A stretch of 64,000 bases of DNA from Shimwellia blattae DSM 4481 = NBRC 105725 (GCF_000262305.1 NC_017910.1:2790001-2854000); one strand, 5' to 3'. Shown: positions 25,695 through 34,574, counted from the stretch's first letter. The notes: a model not told the origin generated them from the letters alone. A program made the numbers and translations.

Positions 25695-26078
25695 ATGGGC
25701 CAATTGCTGCTGGCGGTGTTTCTGGGCGGAGGTTTAGGGAGCGTGAGCCGCTGGTTAATTAGCCTGCGATTTAACCCGGTGCACCCGGCTATCCCGCTGG
25801 GGACATTAACCGCGAATCTTATCGGGGCGTTTATTATCGGTATTGGCCTTGCGTGGTTTAACCGCATCACCACCATTGATCCCCAGTGGAAACTACTGGT
25901 GACCACCGGCTTTTGCGGCGGGCTGACCACCTTTTCGACCTTCTCTGCCGAGGTGGTGTATCTGCTTATGGATGGCAAAGTGAGCTGGGCGCTGGCCAAT
26001 ATTGTACTTAACCTGGCAGGCTCCCTGATGATGACGGCCCTGGCCTTCTGGCTGACCCAGCAGCTGCTCGGGCGCTGA
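25695..26078 (+). CDS. crcB: Fluoride channel CrcB (Fluc)
   Basis: 127-residue four-helix membrane protein forming dual-topology dimers that export fluoride. Landmarks are GGGLGSVSRWLIS, GTLTANLIGAFIIG and the phenylalanine-box region GFCGGLTTFSTFS. Upstream I looked for a crcB fluoride riboswitch and did not see one. SD GGAGAG lies just before ATG 25695. Confidence 0.94.
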   Translation: MGQLLLAVFLGGGLGSVSRWLISLRFNPVHPAIPLGTLTANLIGAFIIGIGLAWFNRITTIDPQWKLLVTTGFCGGLTTFSTFSAEVVYLLMDGKVSWALANIVLNLAGSLMMTALAFWLTQQLLGR

Positions 26079-26161
26079 ACATTTTGTGGCGTTAAGGTTT
26101 ATTTAATTTATCGCTGCCATGCTCGGGGTTATCAACCAGGAATCAAGAGGATGCAGCGTTG

Positions 26162-26251
26162 ATGATAAAACAACGACTCACTGAATCCGGCACTCTGCTA
26201 CTGTGCGTACTGATCGTGGCCGCGTTTATCAAAATGTATCTGTTTTCTTAA
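26162..26251 (+). CDS. Possible 29-residue small membrane protein
   Basis: ATG 26162 opens a 29-codon frame ending TAA 26251. A short polar N-terminus (MIKQRLTESG) is followed by one hydrophobic helix (TLLLCVLIVAAFIK) and MYLFS. AAGAGG is 11 bases upstream. It sits between crcB and a bidirectional terminator. The composition resembles small stress-type or Hok-like membrane peptides, but I do not recognise it and it could be chance. Confidence 0.45.
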   Translation: MIKQRLTESGTLLLCVLIVAAFIKMYLFS

Positions 26252-26276
26252 CCGGATTAGCCGGACGCCAGACGAA

Positions 26277-26302
26277 AAAAACCCGCAATTAAGCGGGTTT
26301 TT
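26277..26302. terminator. Bidirectional terminator between the crcB side and cspE
   Basis: AAAAACCCGC-AATTAA-GCGGGTTTTT, a ten-base stem with A and T tracts on both sides. Confidence 0.9.
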
Positions 26303-26318
26303 GAATTCTGGCTGTAAC

Positions 26319-26528
26319 TTACAGAGCGATTACGTTAGCAGCAGAAGGGCCTTTGGCACCGTTAGTGATTTCGAACTCTACACGCTGACCTTCAGCCAGA
26401 GTTTTGAAACCATTGCTCTGGATTGCAGAGAAGTGTACGAACACGTCTTTGCTGCCATCTTCCGGAGTAATGAAACCGAATCCTTTGGACTCATTAAACC
26501 ACTTAACGTTACCTTTAATCTTAGACAT
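26319..26528 (-). CDS. cspE: Cold-shock-family RNA chaperone CspE
   Basis: 69 residues: MSKIKGNVKWFNESKGFGFI, matching E. coli CspE. RNP1 (KGFGFI) and RNP2 (VFVHF) are both present. It melts RNA secondary structure and acts as an antiterminator; it is expressed without cold shock. I use ATG 26528; the frame is open further upstream but that part lies in the mRNA leader. Confidence 0.96.
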   Translation of the reverse strand: MSKIKGNVKWFNESKGFGFITPEDGSKDVFVHFSAIQSNGFKTLAEGQRVEFEITNGAKGPSAANVIAL

Positions 26529-26714
26529 CAAAATTACCTTTACATGAAAAATCGACACTAATGTTGTGTCGGCGACCAGTACAACAATTGTGGCTGCTTT
26601 TGTCCAGTCTAACTTTGCTAAAAAGTGATAAAAGTCTCGAAGTTTTTTAGCCATCAGACTTTACCTCTTGTTTTAACAGCTAAACCGCACCCAATGTTAA
26701 ACCCGGTGCACGGC

Positions 26715-27293
26715 TCAGAACTGCAAACGAAACCAGGCAAAGTAAACGTTACCGTTGTTATAGGTTCCCGGTATATAGGTCATCTGAAATGTTGCCGGGC
26801 CATAGCCCACAGACGCCAGGGGCAATACCAGCGGGATCGGGATATAACGGTAGTTATCCCGGGCGGTTACCGCGGCGGTATACCCCAGCCCGAGGTGGAA
26901 ATTGTCGTCCGCCAGCGGGCGCCAGATGGCCTCCCAGCCGTAGCCGCCAATCGGCTCCCACTTGTTAAATGAATCTTTAAACGCCATCAGGTAGAGGGCG
27001 TGCCAGTTGCCTTTGTCATCCAGCCGGGAGACCCCAAGCCCTGCCCCCCAGGGGCGCTCGTTATAGCGGTCGGTTTTGTCTTTATCGTAGGCGAAACGCG
27101 CATGCCAGGTGATCGCCGGAATATAAAGATCCGTATAGCGGGGAGATTCCCAGGTTTCCACCACCTGATGACGAAATGATGAAAACCAGCCGGTGCTTTC
27201 ATCCCGGGAATCAGCCCGGGAAATGGCGGGCGTTAATAACAGAAAGGAAAGAATAAGCGTGAAAGTGCTTGTCAGCCGTTTTATCTTGCACAT
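26715..27293 (-). CDS. pagP: Lipid A palmitoyltransferase PagP
   Basis: 192-residue eight-stranded outer-membrane barrel with a signal peptide (cleavage near SRA-DS). It moves palmitate from phospholipid to lipid A and confers resistance to cationic peptides. The catalytic histidine in PAITWHARFAYDK and the DS pair in MAFKDSFNKWE are conserved. Family length is 186-190, so the N-terminus may be a few residues too long. Confidence 0.94.
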   Translation of the reverse strand: MCKIKRLTSTFTLILSFLLLTPAISRADSRDESTGWFSSFRHQVVETWESPRYTDLYIPAITWHARFAYDKDKTDRYNERPWGAGLGVSRLDDKGNWHALYLMAFKDSFNKWEPIGGYGWEAIWRPLADDNFHLGLGYTAAVTARDNYRYIPIPLVLPLASVGYGPATFQMTYIPGTYNNGNVYFAWFRLQF

Positions 27294-27840
27294 ATCTGAA
27301 TCTGTTTTTATTTCAACTACGCGATACTAATATACCAGCCCTCAATTAATCTTAAACACTTCAGAATCTGTTATTTATTAAAATACTCTATTATATGGCG
27401 GTGATTTATAGCCCGAAGGCATAAATACCGCAAACCTGGCACCTTTAACCTTGCAGATAATGCACAGACGGCAGAATAAATCGCGCTGCCACATTCGCCG
27501 TGGAAGCTGATGAAAAAATCACCGGGCGCGCCGCCGGGCGGGCTTCCGGCTCGCTTAGCCGCCGGGCCTGCCTGTCGCCCATATAGATAGCACTGAAATA
27601 GTAACTATGATTACAAAAATTCCCCAAAAGCATGCTCACGGAAATAACGAGAAATGGCTACCAGTTTGAGGAAATATTTTATGTCTCATACAAAGTTAAT
27701 GACATAATAGTGTTACCGATGTGTGAGTTAACATTAAATCATCGGAATAAACATAAGCGTAACATTAATGTCGCGTCAGCGGCTATTCCATATATTATTA
27801 TTGTCGCATTGCCCCACCGGCCAGTGCGGCTGGGGGATTT
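27294..27840. other. pagP-dcuC divergent spacer
   Basis: 547 bases, mostly AT-rich, with a GC-rich patch at about 27520-27585. No convincing gene. A PhoP-box-like element lies near pagP (27342-27358). TGTGAGTTAAC near 27720 is only a half-site for CRP. A 71-codon ORF at 27632-27847 overlaps the dcuC start and lacks coding character. Confidence 0.5.
27342..27358 (-). promoter_or_regulatory. Weak PhoP-box-like sequence upstream of pagP
   Basis: On the minus strand: TGTTTA-AGATT-AATTGA. The first half is perfect, the second matches three of six bases, and TATATT follows seven bases later. pagP is PhoP-regulated in Salmonella, but this site alone is weak. Confidence 0.3.
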
Positions 27841-29208
27841 ATGCTAACTGCTTTTGAGTTATTGATCGGTGTACTGGTCATTGTCGGGGTCGCCCGCTAT
27901 ATCATAAAAGGATATTCCGCCACGGGTGTTTTATTTATCGGCGGGCTGGTACTGATGCTGATAAGTGTCCTGATGGGGCACGACATATTACCCGCAGGCA
28001 CCCAGAGCACCGGCCTGCGCGCCATGGATATTCTGGAATATATCAAGATCCTGCTGATGAGCCGCGGCGGCGATCTTGGCATGATGATCATGATGTTATG
28101 TGGGTTTGCCGCCTACATGTCCTATATCGGCGCGAACGATATGGTCGTCAAACTGGCCTCTAAGCCGCTCAATTATATTAACTCACCCTACCTGTTGATG
28201 GTCGCGGCCTATTTCCTGGCCTGCCTGATGTCCCTGGCGGTCTCTTCCGCAACCGGCCTTGGTGTATTACTGATGGCAACCCTGTTCCCGGTCATGGTAA
28301 ATGTGGGGATCAGCCGTGGCGCCGCAGCCGCTATATGTGCCTCTCCGGCAGCGATTATATTATCGCCAACCTCCGGGGATGTGGTTCTGGCTGCCAAAGC
28401 CGCCGAAATGCCGCTGGTGGATTTTGCCTTTAAAACCACCCTGCCGATTTCCATCGCCGCCATCATCAGTATGGCTATCGCCCATTTCTTCTGGCAGAAA
28501 TACCTCGACAAGAAAGAGAATGTCAGCCACGAAATGCTCGAAGCCAGCGAAATTGAAACTAATGCCCCCTCTTTCTACGCTATTTTGCCGTTTACACCGA
28601 TTATCGGGGTGCTGATTTTCGACGGTAAATGGGCCCCGCAATTGCATATCATTACCATCCTCGTCAGCTGTATTTTGCTGGCCGCTATTATTGAATTTTT
28701 GCGCAATTTCAGTACCCGGGAGGTATTTACCGGGCTGGAATCGGTTTATCGCGGCATGGCCGATGCCTTCGCCAACGTGGTTATCCTGCTGGTGGCCGCC
28801 GGGCTGTTTGCCCAGGGGCTGAGCACCATCGGCTTTATTCAGAGCCTGATCTCCATTGCCACCTCGTTTGGCTCCGCCAGTATTATTCTGATGCTGGTAC
28901 TGGTTATCCTGACCATGCTTGCCGCCATGACGACCGGCTCCGGTAACGCCCCCTTCTATGCCTTTGTGGAGCTTATCCCCAAACTGGCGCACCACTCCGG
29001 CATTAACCCGGGGTATCTGGTTATCCCGATGCTGCAGGCCTCTAACCTTGGACGCACCATCTCGCCGGTATCCGGGGTGGTGGTTGCCGTGGCCGGGATG
29101 GCAAAAATATCCCCCTTTGAGGTGGTCAAGCGCACCTCCGTACCGGTACTGGTGGGGCTGGTAGTGGTGATCATCGCCACGGAATTTATGTTGCCTGCCG
29201 GGGCATAA
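27841..29208 (+). CDS. dcuC: Anaerobic C4-dicarboxylate transporter DcuC
   Basis: 455-residue multi-helix membrane protein, clearly DcuC (ARYIIKGYSATGVLF, MSLAVSSATGLGVLLMATLF, AMTTGSGNAPFYAFVE). It exports succinate or exchanges it for fumarate during anaerobic growth. E. coli DcuC is 461 residues. In E. coli the citrate genes lie between it and rna; here rna follows directly. Confidence 0.95.
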   Translation: MLTAFELLIGVLVIVGVARYIIKGYSATGVLFIGGLVLMLISVLMGHDILPAGTQSTGLRAMDILEYIKILLMSRGGDLGMMIMMLCGFAAYMSYIGANDMVVKLASKPLNYINSPYLLMVAAYFLACLMSLAVSSATGLGVLLMATLFPVMVNVGISRGAAAAICASPAAIILSPTSGDVVLAAKAAEMPLVDFAFKTTLPISIAAIISMAIAHFFWQKYLDKKENVSHEMLEASEIETNAPSFYAILPFTPIIGVLIFDGKWAPQLHIITILVSCILLAAIIEFLRNFSTREVFTGLESVYRGMADAFANVVILLVAAGLFAQGLSTIGFIQSLISIATSFGSASIILMLVLVILTMLAAMTTGSGNAPFYAFVELIPKLAHHSGINPGYLVIPMLQASNLGRTISPVSGVVVAVAGMAKISPFEVVKRTSVPVLVGLVVVIIATEFMLPAGA

Positions 29209-29237
29209 CTCTTATATCCCTGCATCCCGCTTCAGGT

Positions 29238-29269
29238 AAAATGGTGGCATTCGTGCCGCCATTTTTTTT
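29238..29269 (+). terminator. Terminator of dcuC
   Basis: AAAATGGTGGCA-TTCG-TGCCGCCATTTTTTTT, a stem with one wobble pair closed by a stable UUCG-type tetraloop and a long T-run. Confidence 0.92.
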
Positions 29270-29328
29270 ACCCGCCGCCAGGCGTGAAAAATGGCCGCCC
29301 CCACACCTGTTCAGAAAGTGAGCATACC

Positions 29329-30126
29329 ATGATAAAACAGATGGTGACCGCCGCCTGCGGGCTGATGTTTTGTGCATCCGCCAGCGCCCAGTCCCTGACT
29401 CCCGGCCAGTATGGCGATTTTGATAACTATGTCCTGGCGCTCTCCTGGCAGTCCGGTTTTTGCCAGAGCATGCATGAGCGCAATCGCAAAGAGCCCACAG
29501 AGTGTCGCAACCAGAATGTGGGGGAAGATAAAACCGCCCTGCTCACCGTGCACGGGCTGTGGCCGTCGCTCCCCCGCAGTATTGCCGCCCGGGGGGTGGA
29601 TAACCAGCGCTGGATGCGCTTTGGCTGCGCAACGCGCCCGGAGCCCAATTATCCGCAGGTAAAAGCCAGCCGCAAATGCAGTGCCCCGGATACCGGGCTT
29701 TCCGGCGATATGGCAGAGAAACTCTCCGGGGTGATGCCCGGTGCCGGTGGCAACAGCTGCCTTGAGCGCTACGAATACGCCAAACACGGTGCCTGTTTCG
29801 GGTTCGATCCCGCGGCGTACTTTGGCACCATGGTGCGCCTGAGCCAGGAAGTGCGCCAGAGCCCGGTGGGGCAGTTCCTCGCCAGCCACTACGGCAAAAC
29901 CGTGCAGCGCAGCGAGCTGGAGCAGGCTATCGCCAGCGCCTGGGGTAAAGAGAAGGTGAAATCGGTGAAATTAACCTGCCACAGCCACCCGGCGTACCTC
30001 ACCGAGATCCAGCTAACGCTCAACGCGGCAGCCATTAACCAGCCCCTGAGCGGTAATTCGCTGGCTACCCAGCCACACCCGGGTAACTGCCCCGGCACCT
30101 TTATTATTGACGCGACAGGGTATTAA
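29329..30126 (+). CDS. rna: Periplasmic ribonuclease I
   Basis: 265 residues. ATG 29329 gives a clean signal peptide (MIKQMVTAACGLMFCASASA). RNase T2 family: CAS1 is TVHGLWPSLP and CAS2 is YEYAKHGACFGF, each with its catalytic histidine. It cleaves RNA at every base in the periplasm. An in-frame start 15 codons upstream would put charged residues before the signal and is less likely. A hairpin (30139-30155) follows the gene. Confidence 0.95.
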   Translation: MIKQMVTAACGLMFCASASAQSLTPGQYGDFDNYVLALSWQSGFCQSMHERNRKEPTECRNQNVGEDKTALLTVHGLWPSLPRSIAARGVDNQRWMRFGCATRPEPNYPQVKASRKCSAPDTGLSGDMAEKLSGVMPGAGGNSCLERYEYAKHGACFGFDPAAYFGTMVRLSQEVRQSPVGQFLASHYGKTVQRSELEQAIASAWGKEKVKSVKLTCHSHPAYLTEIQLTLNAAAINQPLSGNSLATQPHPGNCPGTFIIDATGY

Positions 30127-30212
30127 CCCGGCCCCCCGGCCGCTACTATAGCGGCTGGCTAAGCGGTTTCTCCGCATTCTGAGTCATTCACAAACAGGGA
30201 GAATAAGCCTGC

Positions 30213-30401
30213 ATGGCGCAGCTAAAAAAATGGGGTCTTTTGCTGGTGGTGTTAATGGCAACCGGCCTGAGCGGCTGTGTTTATGATAGTGACCACAGCG
30301 GCCACCACCATAAACACAAGCATAAACACAAAAAACAGGAGAGCAGCTACAGCGAGCACTACCAGCGTAACAACAGCAGTAATACCACGCTTCGCCGCTA
30401 G
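30213..30401 (+). CDS. Small His/Lys-rich lipoprotein
   Basis: 62 residues with a signal peptide and lipobox LSGC (cysteine 22). The mature part starts CVYDSDHSG and continues with an alternating His/Lys run of about eleven residues, then a polar Ser/Asn tail. AGGGAG lies ten bases upstream of ATG. Histidine clustering suggests metal or polyanion binding at the envelope, but this is inference; I do not recognise a characterised homologue. It converges on lldD with a ten-base gap. Confidence 0.7.
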   Translation: MAQLKKWGLLLVVLMATGLSGCVYDSDHSGHHHKHKHKHKKQESSYSEHYQRNNSSNTTLRR

Positions 30402-30411
30402 CGGTGCGGGC

Positions 30412-31560
30412 TTACCCCAGGGCGTTTACCAGCGAATCGCGGGTGATCTCGCTGATACTTTTCGCCCCGGTTAATGTCATCGCCACGCGCATCTCTTTTT
30501 CGATAAGGTTAAGCAGGTTGGCGACCCCCGCCTCCCCGTGGGTAGCCAGCGCGTACAGATAAGCGCGCCCCAGCAGCACTGAATCGGCCCCCAGCGCAAT
30601 CATGCGCACCACGTCCAGACCGTTACGGATACCGCTGTCCGCAAGGATAGTAATATCGCCTTTTACCGCATCGGCTATCGCCGGCAGCGCACGGGCAGAA
30701 GAGAGCACCCCGTCCAGCTGGCGCCCGCCGTGGTTCGATACCACAATCCCGTCAGCCCCGAAGCGCACGGCATCTCTGGCATCTTCCGGGTCAAGGATCC
30801 CTTTAATCACCATCGGGCCATCCCAGAATTCGCGGATCCACTCCAGATCCTTCCAGGAGATGGAGGGATCAAAGTTATTCGCCAGCCAGCCAATATAGTC
30901 CTCAAGCCCGGTCGGTTTCCCCCGGTAGGCGGAGATATTGCCCAGATCGTGGGGGCGGCCGTTAAGCCCCACATCCCATGACCATGTGGGATGGGTTACC
31001 GCCTGCCAGTAGCGGCGCAGGGCGGCGTTCGGGCCGCTCATGCCGGAGTGGGCATCACGGTAGCGGGCGCCGGGTGTGGGCATATCTACGGTAAAGACCA
31101 GGGTCGAGCAGCCTGCCGCTTTGGCCCGCTCCAGGGCATTACGCATAAAACCGCGATCTTTTAACACATACAGCTGGAACCACATCGGCCGGTCAATGGC
31201 CCGGGTCACCTCTTCAATCGGGCATACGGACACGGTAGAGAGCGTGAACGGGATCCCCTTCGCTGTTGCGGCTCTGGCCGCCTGAACTTCGCCGCGCCGG
31301 GCGTACATACCGCACAACCCCACGGGGGCCAGGGCCACCGGCATAGAGAGGGTTTCGCCGAACAGCCGGGTTTCAAGGCTCAGATCCGACATATTCTTCA
31401 GCACGCGCTGGCGCAGGGCCACCCGGGAGAGATCCTCCACATTATGCTTAAGGGTATATTCCGCATACGCCCCCCCATCAATGTAATGGAACAAAAACGG
31501 CGGCAGTTTGCGTTGAGCGGCAGCGCGATAATCGCTGGCGGCAGAGATAATCATGGTCAC
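30412..31560 (-). CDS. lldD: L-lactate dehydrogenase (quinone, FMN) LldD
   Basis: 382-residue FMN enzyme of the 2-hydroxyacid oxidase family that oxidises L-lactate to pyruvate at the inner membrane. Landmarks: PPFLFHYIDGGAY, FTVDMPTPGARYRDAHSG, and the catalytic histidine/arginine in VVSNHGGRQLDGV. It ends about 14 residues earlier than E. coli LldD (396), at DSLVNALG. ATG 31560 overlaps the lldR stop; a second ATG two codons later matches the E. coli start. Confidence 0.96.
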   Translation of the reverse strand: MTMIISAASDYRAAAQRKLPPFLFHYIDGGAYAEYTLKHNVEDLSRVALRQRVLKNMSDLSLETRLFGETLSMPVALAPVGLCGMYARRGEVQAARAATAKGIPFTLSTVSVCPIEEVTRAIDRPMWFQLYVLKDRGFMRNALERAKAAGCSTLVFTVDMPTPGARYRDAHSGMSGPNAALRRYWQAVTHPTWSWDVGLNGRPHDLGNISAYRGKPTGLEDYIGWLANNFDPSISWKDLEWIREFWDGPMVIKGILDPEDARDAVRFGADGIVVSNHGGRQLDGVLSSARALPAIADAVKGDITILADSGIRNGLDVVRMIALGADSVLLGRAYLYALATHGEAGVANLLNLIEKEMRVAMTLTGAKSISEITRDSLVNALG

Positions 31561-32339
31561 ATATCCTTGGGAGTTTCACTTTCATCACCCGGCAGGCGCA
31601 CACTGCGCGCGCGCCGGGCTTCATCTTCATGGAAGGTCTTCATGGTGCTGTGGACAAAACCCAGATGGGCCGTTGCCGCTTTACGGGCGCGCTCCGGCTC
31701 ACCGTCCAGAATCGCCCGGAGTAATTCGTGGTGCTGCTCCGTCAGCCGGGAAAAGATAGTCGGCATGGTGTAGAGCAATTTACGGCTTTGCATAATCGAC
31801 GACTGCAGCAGATCGAAAAAGCCGCGCATGGTCTGCAACAGCACCAGATTGTGGGACGCCTCAGCAATGGCGAGGTGGAAACGCACATCGGCCTGGGCGG
31901 CCAAATCGGGATCATCACTCTCTTTGACCCGCAGGGTCGCGTTAAAGCAGGACTGCAGCTTTTCTTTATCTTCGGCGGTTGCCCGCATCGCCGCATACCA
32001 GGCGGTGCTGGCTTCAATGGCGTGGCGCGCTTCCAGCACGTCATAACGGTAGCCGGGATCTTCAGCCAGCAGCTCTTTTAGCGGCCGTACTATCCGGTTT
32101 TCCGACCAGGGCTCGTCAAAACGCACGTAAGTACCCCCGCCGCGCCGGGACTCCAGCAGCCCTTCACTGATGAGGGTCGCAATCCCCTCCCGCAGTGAAG
32201 AGCGGGAGACATTCAGCGTTGCCGCCAGCTGCCTTTCGGCGGGTAATCGCATACCCGCCTCCAGGTGACGCTCTTTAATCAGCGCTCTGAGCTGCAAGGC
32301 CAGATGGTCAGCCAGACGCGTTCCTGCGGGTGCTGTCAT
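31557..32339 (-). CDS. lldR: L-lactate-responsive GntR/FadR-family regulator LldR
   Basis: 260 residues: an N-terminal winged helix (LPAERQLAATLNVSRSSLREGI, about 30-75) and a C-terminal FCD ligand domain with its metal-binding histidines. It represses or activates lldPRD depending on L-lactate. Two matching operator palindromes lie upstream of lldP. It overlaps lldP and lldD by four bases each. Confidence 0.95.
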   Translation of the reverse strand: MTAPAGTRLADHLALQLRALIKERHLEAGMRLPAERQLAATLNVSRSSLREGIATLISEGLLESRRGGGTYVRFDEPWSENRIVRPLKELLAEDPGYRYDVLEARHAIEASTAWYAAMRATAEDKEKLQSCFNATLRVKESDDPDLAAQADVRFHLAIAEASHNLVLLQTMRGFFDLLQSSIMQSRKLLYTMPTIFSRLTEQHHELLRAILDGEPERARKAATAHLGFVHSTMKTFHEDEARRARSVRLPGDESETPKDM

Positions 32340-33988
32340 GGAATCATCCAGGGAAGCACATAAGCCTGCAGCGTAATAATCACCCCGACAATACAGGTGA
32401 AGATCAGGCTGTGTTTTACCGTAAAGCGGAACAGTTCAGACTCCCGTCCCACCAGCCCTACGGCCGCACAGGCAATGGCAATCGACTGTGGCGAAATCAT
32501 CTTGCCGGTCACCCCGCCGCTGGTATTGGCCGCCACCAGCAGAATATCCGACACCCCGATTTGCTGAGCTGCCGTGGCCTGCAGCGCGGCAAACAGCGCG
32601 TTAGACGAGGTATCCGAACCGGTTAAGAAGACCCCCAGCCAGCCAAGGAACGGCGAGAAGAAGGTAAAGGCGTGCCCGGTTTGTGAAAAGGCCAGCGCCA
32701 GGGTGGCGGAAAGGCCGGAGTAGTTAGAAATAAACGCAAACGCCAGCACCATACCGATAGAGTAAATAGGCAGCGCCAGCTCTTTTAAGGTCTCCCCAAA
32801 CGTGACAATGGCGGCTTTCGGCTTCATGCGCAGCCAGACAATAGACAGCAGCGCCGCAAACAGAATGGCCGTACCGGTTGCGGAGAACCAGTCAAACTTA
32901 TAGACCGCCGGGTATGGCGTGCTCGCGGCCACCACCGGTGGCATACGGGCCACGGTTTTATCCAGCCAGGGCACGGAGATATTCATCACCATGTCATACA
33001 GCGGGCCACCGGCGGCGAACATCGCCTTGAATCCCGGCAGGCTCCACAGGGTCACGGTCACGGTCAGGAACAGGAACGGCGACCAGGCCTTAACCACCTG
33101 CCCGGCCGTATAGTTCTGGCGCTCAAGGGTCATGTCGGTCACCCCGGCGCCCAGATCACCAAACCGGAAAATCCGCTTCGGCTGCCAGTAACGCAGGAAG
33201 GTGGTCAGGCACAGCAGGGAAACCAGCGACGAGATAATGTCCGGCAGCTCCGGGCCAATAAAGTTAGAGCTCAGGTACTGGGCGATGGCAAATGAACCCG
33301 CCGCCACCGTCACCGCCGGCCACGTCTCTTTGATCCCGCGCCAGCCATCCATGATCCCCATAATCCAGAACAGCACAATAATGGTCATAAACGGCAGCTG
33401 GCGACCCACCATCTGGCCAATCACAAAGCTGTCGATCCCGGTCACCTGACCGGCAACAATAATCGGGATCCCCATGGCCCCGAAGGCAACCGGCGCGGTA
33501 TTTACAATCAGGCACAGCCCCGCCGCATACAGCGGGTTAAAGCCCAGGCCAACCAGCAGCGCGGCGGTGATTGCCACCGGCGCACCAAAACCGGCCGCCC
33601 CTTCAAGGAACGCCCCGAAACAGAAGCCGACAATCAGCATCTGCAGGCGCTGGTCCGGCGTGATGGACAAAATCGACGCGCGGATAATCGCAAACTGCCC
33701 GGTTTTTACCGAAATCTTATACACAAAGACCGCGGCGATAATAATCCAGGCGATAGGCCAGAGACCGTAGAAGAAGCCATACACGACCGACATCAGCGCC
33801 CGATCGACCGGCATCCGGTAAAACAGCAGCGCCACGGCCAGCGCCAGCCCCACCGTAATGGTGGCGGCAAGGTAGCCTTTCATGCGCAGCTTGATAAGTG
33901 CGAAGAAGAAAAACAGTATCGGCAGGACCGCAACCAGGCTCGACAGCCAGATATTGCCCGCAGGATCATAGAGTTGTTGCCAGAGCAT
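32336..33988 (-). CDS. lldP: L-lactate permease LldP
   Basis: 550-residue membrane transporter for L-lactate, D-lactate and glycolate. ATG 33988 is chosen because GGAGAA precedes it and the peptide MLWQQLYDPAGNIWLSS aligns with the E. coli start; the open frame extends further upstream without a match. First gene of lldPRD. Confidence 0.96.
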   Translation of the reverse strand: MLWQQLYDPAGNIWLSSLVAVLPILFFFFALIKLRMKGYLAATITVGLALAVALLFYRMPVDRALMSVVYGFFYGLWPIAWIIIAAVFVYKISVKTGQFAIIRASILSITPDQRLQMLIVGFCFGAFLEGAAGFGAPVAITAALLVGLGFNPLYAAGLCLIVNTAPVAFGAMGIPIIVAGQVTGIDSFVIGQMVGRQLPFMTIIVLFWIMGIMDGWRGIKETWPAVTVAAGSFAIAQYLSSNFIGPELPDIISSLVSLLCLTTFLRYWQPKRIFRFGDLGAGVTDMTLERQNYTAGQVVKAWSPFLFLTVTVTLWSLPGFKAMFAAGGPLYDMVMNISVPWLDKTVARMPPVVAASTPYPAVYKFDWFSATGTAILFAALLSIVWLRMKPKAAIVTFGETLKELALPIYSIGMVLAFAFISNYSGLSATLALAFSQTGHAFTFFSPFLGWLGVFLTGSDTSSNALFAALQATAAQQIGVSDILLVAANTSGGVTGKMISPQSIAIACAAVGLVGRESELFRFTVKHSLIFTCIVGVIITLQAYVLPWMIP

Positions 33989-34061
33989 AAGATGTTCTCC
34001 AGAGGACAGCCCCGTCGCGGAAGAAACAGACCTGTAGGGTGTCGGTCTTTCCGGTGGCGGG

Positions 34062-34076
34062 ATTGGTCCTACCAAT
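34062..34076. promoter_or_regulatory. LldR operator, promoter-proximal palindrome
   Basis: ATTGGTCCTACCAAT is a perfect palindrome with a three-base centre and fits the FadR-family consensus TNGTNNNACNA. Its centre is 81 bp upstream of the lldP start. Together with the second site it copies the O1/O2 layout of E. coli lldPRD. Confidence 0.75.
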
Positions 34077-34106
34077 TGGTATTATTGTGGTGTAAGCGGA
34101 GTGAAT

Positions 34107-34121
34107 GTTAATTTATGGTTA
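34107..34121. promoter_or_regulatory. ArcA-like box in the lld promoter
   Basis: GTTAATTTATGGTTA matches 12 of 15 bases of GTTAATTAAATGTTA. It overlaps a possible minus-strand -10 (TAACAT, 34105-34110). ArcA represses lld anaerobically in E. coli, so a repressing position is sensible. Confidence 0.45.
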
Positions 34122-34185
34122 GCTTTTGGCAACCTTTTTGTAGCTTTTTGTTTTCATCTGCACATTTCAGCTCACAATTTACTGA

Positions 34186-34204
34186 AAATTGGTCGGGCCA
34201 ATTT
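34186..34204. promoter_or_regulatory. LldR operator, distal palindrome
   Basis: AAATTGGTCGGGCCAATTT has perfect seven-base arms and matches TNGTNNNACNA with one mismatch. Its centre is 126 bp from the proximal operator. Published E. coli sites are at -105 and +22, nearly the same separation. Confidence 0.7.
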
Positions 34205-34520
34205 CAGCACAATCCCCCTGCCCGCCGGGTGCCGCGGCTGGCGCCACCCCCGCAAGGCCGGGCGGGGAGTACAACGACCGGTTATATTTCGGCGCTGAAG
34301 CGTTTTTTTCTCTTTTCTTCCGCAGCCAGTCAGCAGCAAAAAGCGCGCCCGGGGCCGTTTCCGGCGGGCATATTTCGTTCCGGGGGAATGTGTTAATGAT
34401 ATCGCTTTGAAAATAAACAGAAAAAAATCAGCAGGCGGGTCTGGCGCTATATAACAAAATACATAATCAGAAAAACGATAAATTTATTATGCAAGAGAGT
34501 TAATAATTTTTCGGGAAATA

Positions 34521-34536
34521 TACTTACTAGAGGGTA
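34521..34536. promoter_or_regulatory. NarL-like 7-2-7 site upstream of fdnG
   Basis: TACTTAC-TA-GAGGGTA is a 7-2-7 inverted pair of NarL heptamers (TACYNMT) with one and two mismatches in the halves. fdnGHI of E. coli is induced by nitrate through NarL. Confidence 0.45.
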
Positions 34537-34574
34537 GATCACTATCTAATACCGTCTGATTTGATTTCACGCAA
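34535..34574. promoter_or_regulatory. FNR-like sites upstream of fdnG
   Basis: TAGAT-CACT-ATCTA (34535-34548) and TTGAT-TTCA-CGCAA (34561-34574) each match the FNR consensus TTGAT-N4-ATCAA at eight of ten positions. One of them is probably the anaerobic activator site; which one depends on the unmapped start point. Confidence 0.4.

Noticed and set aside
27632..27847. 71-codon ORF between pagP and dcuC
   Set aside because: It overlaps the dcuC start, lies in AT-rich DNA, has no SD and no recognisable domain.
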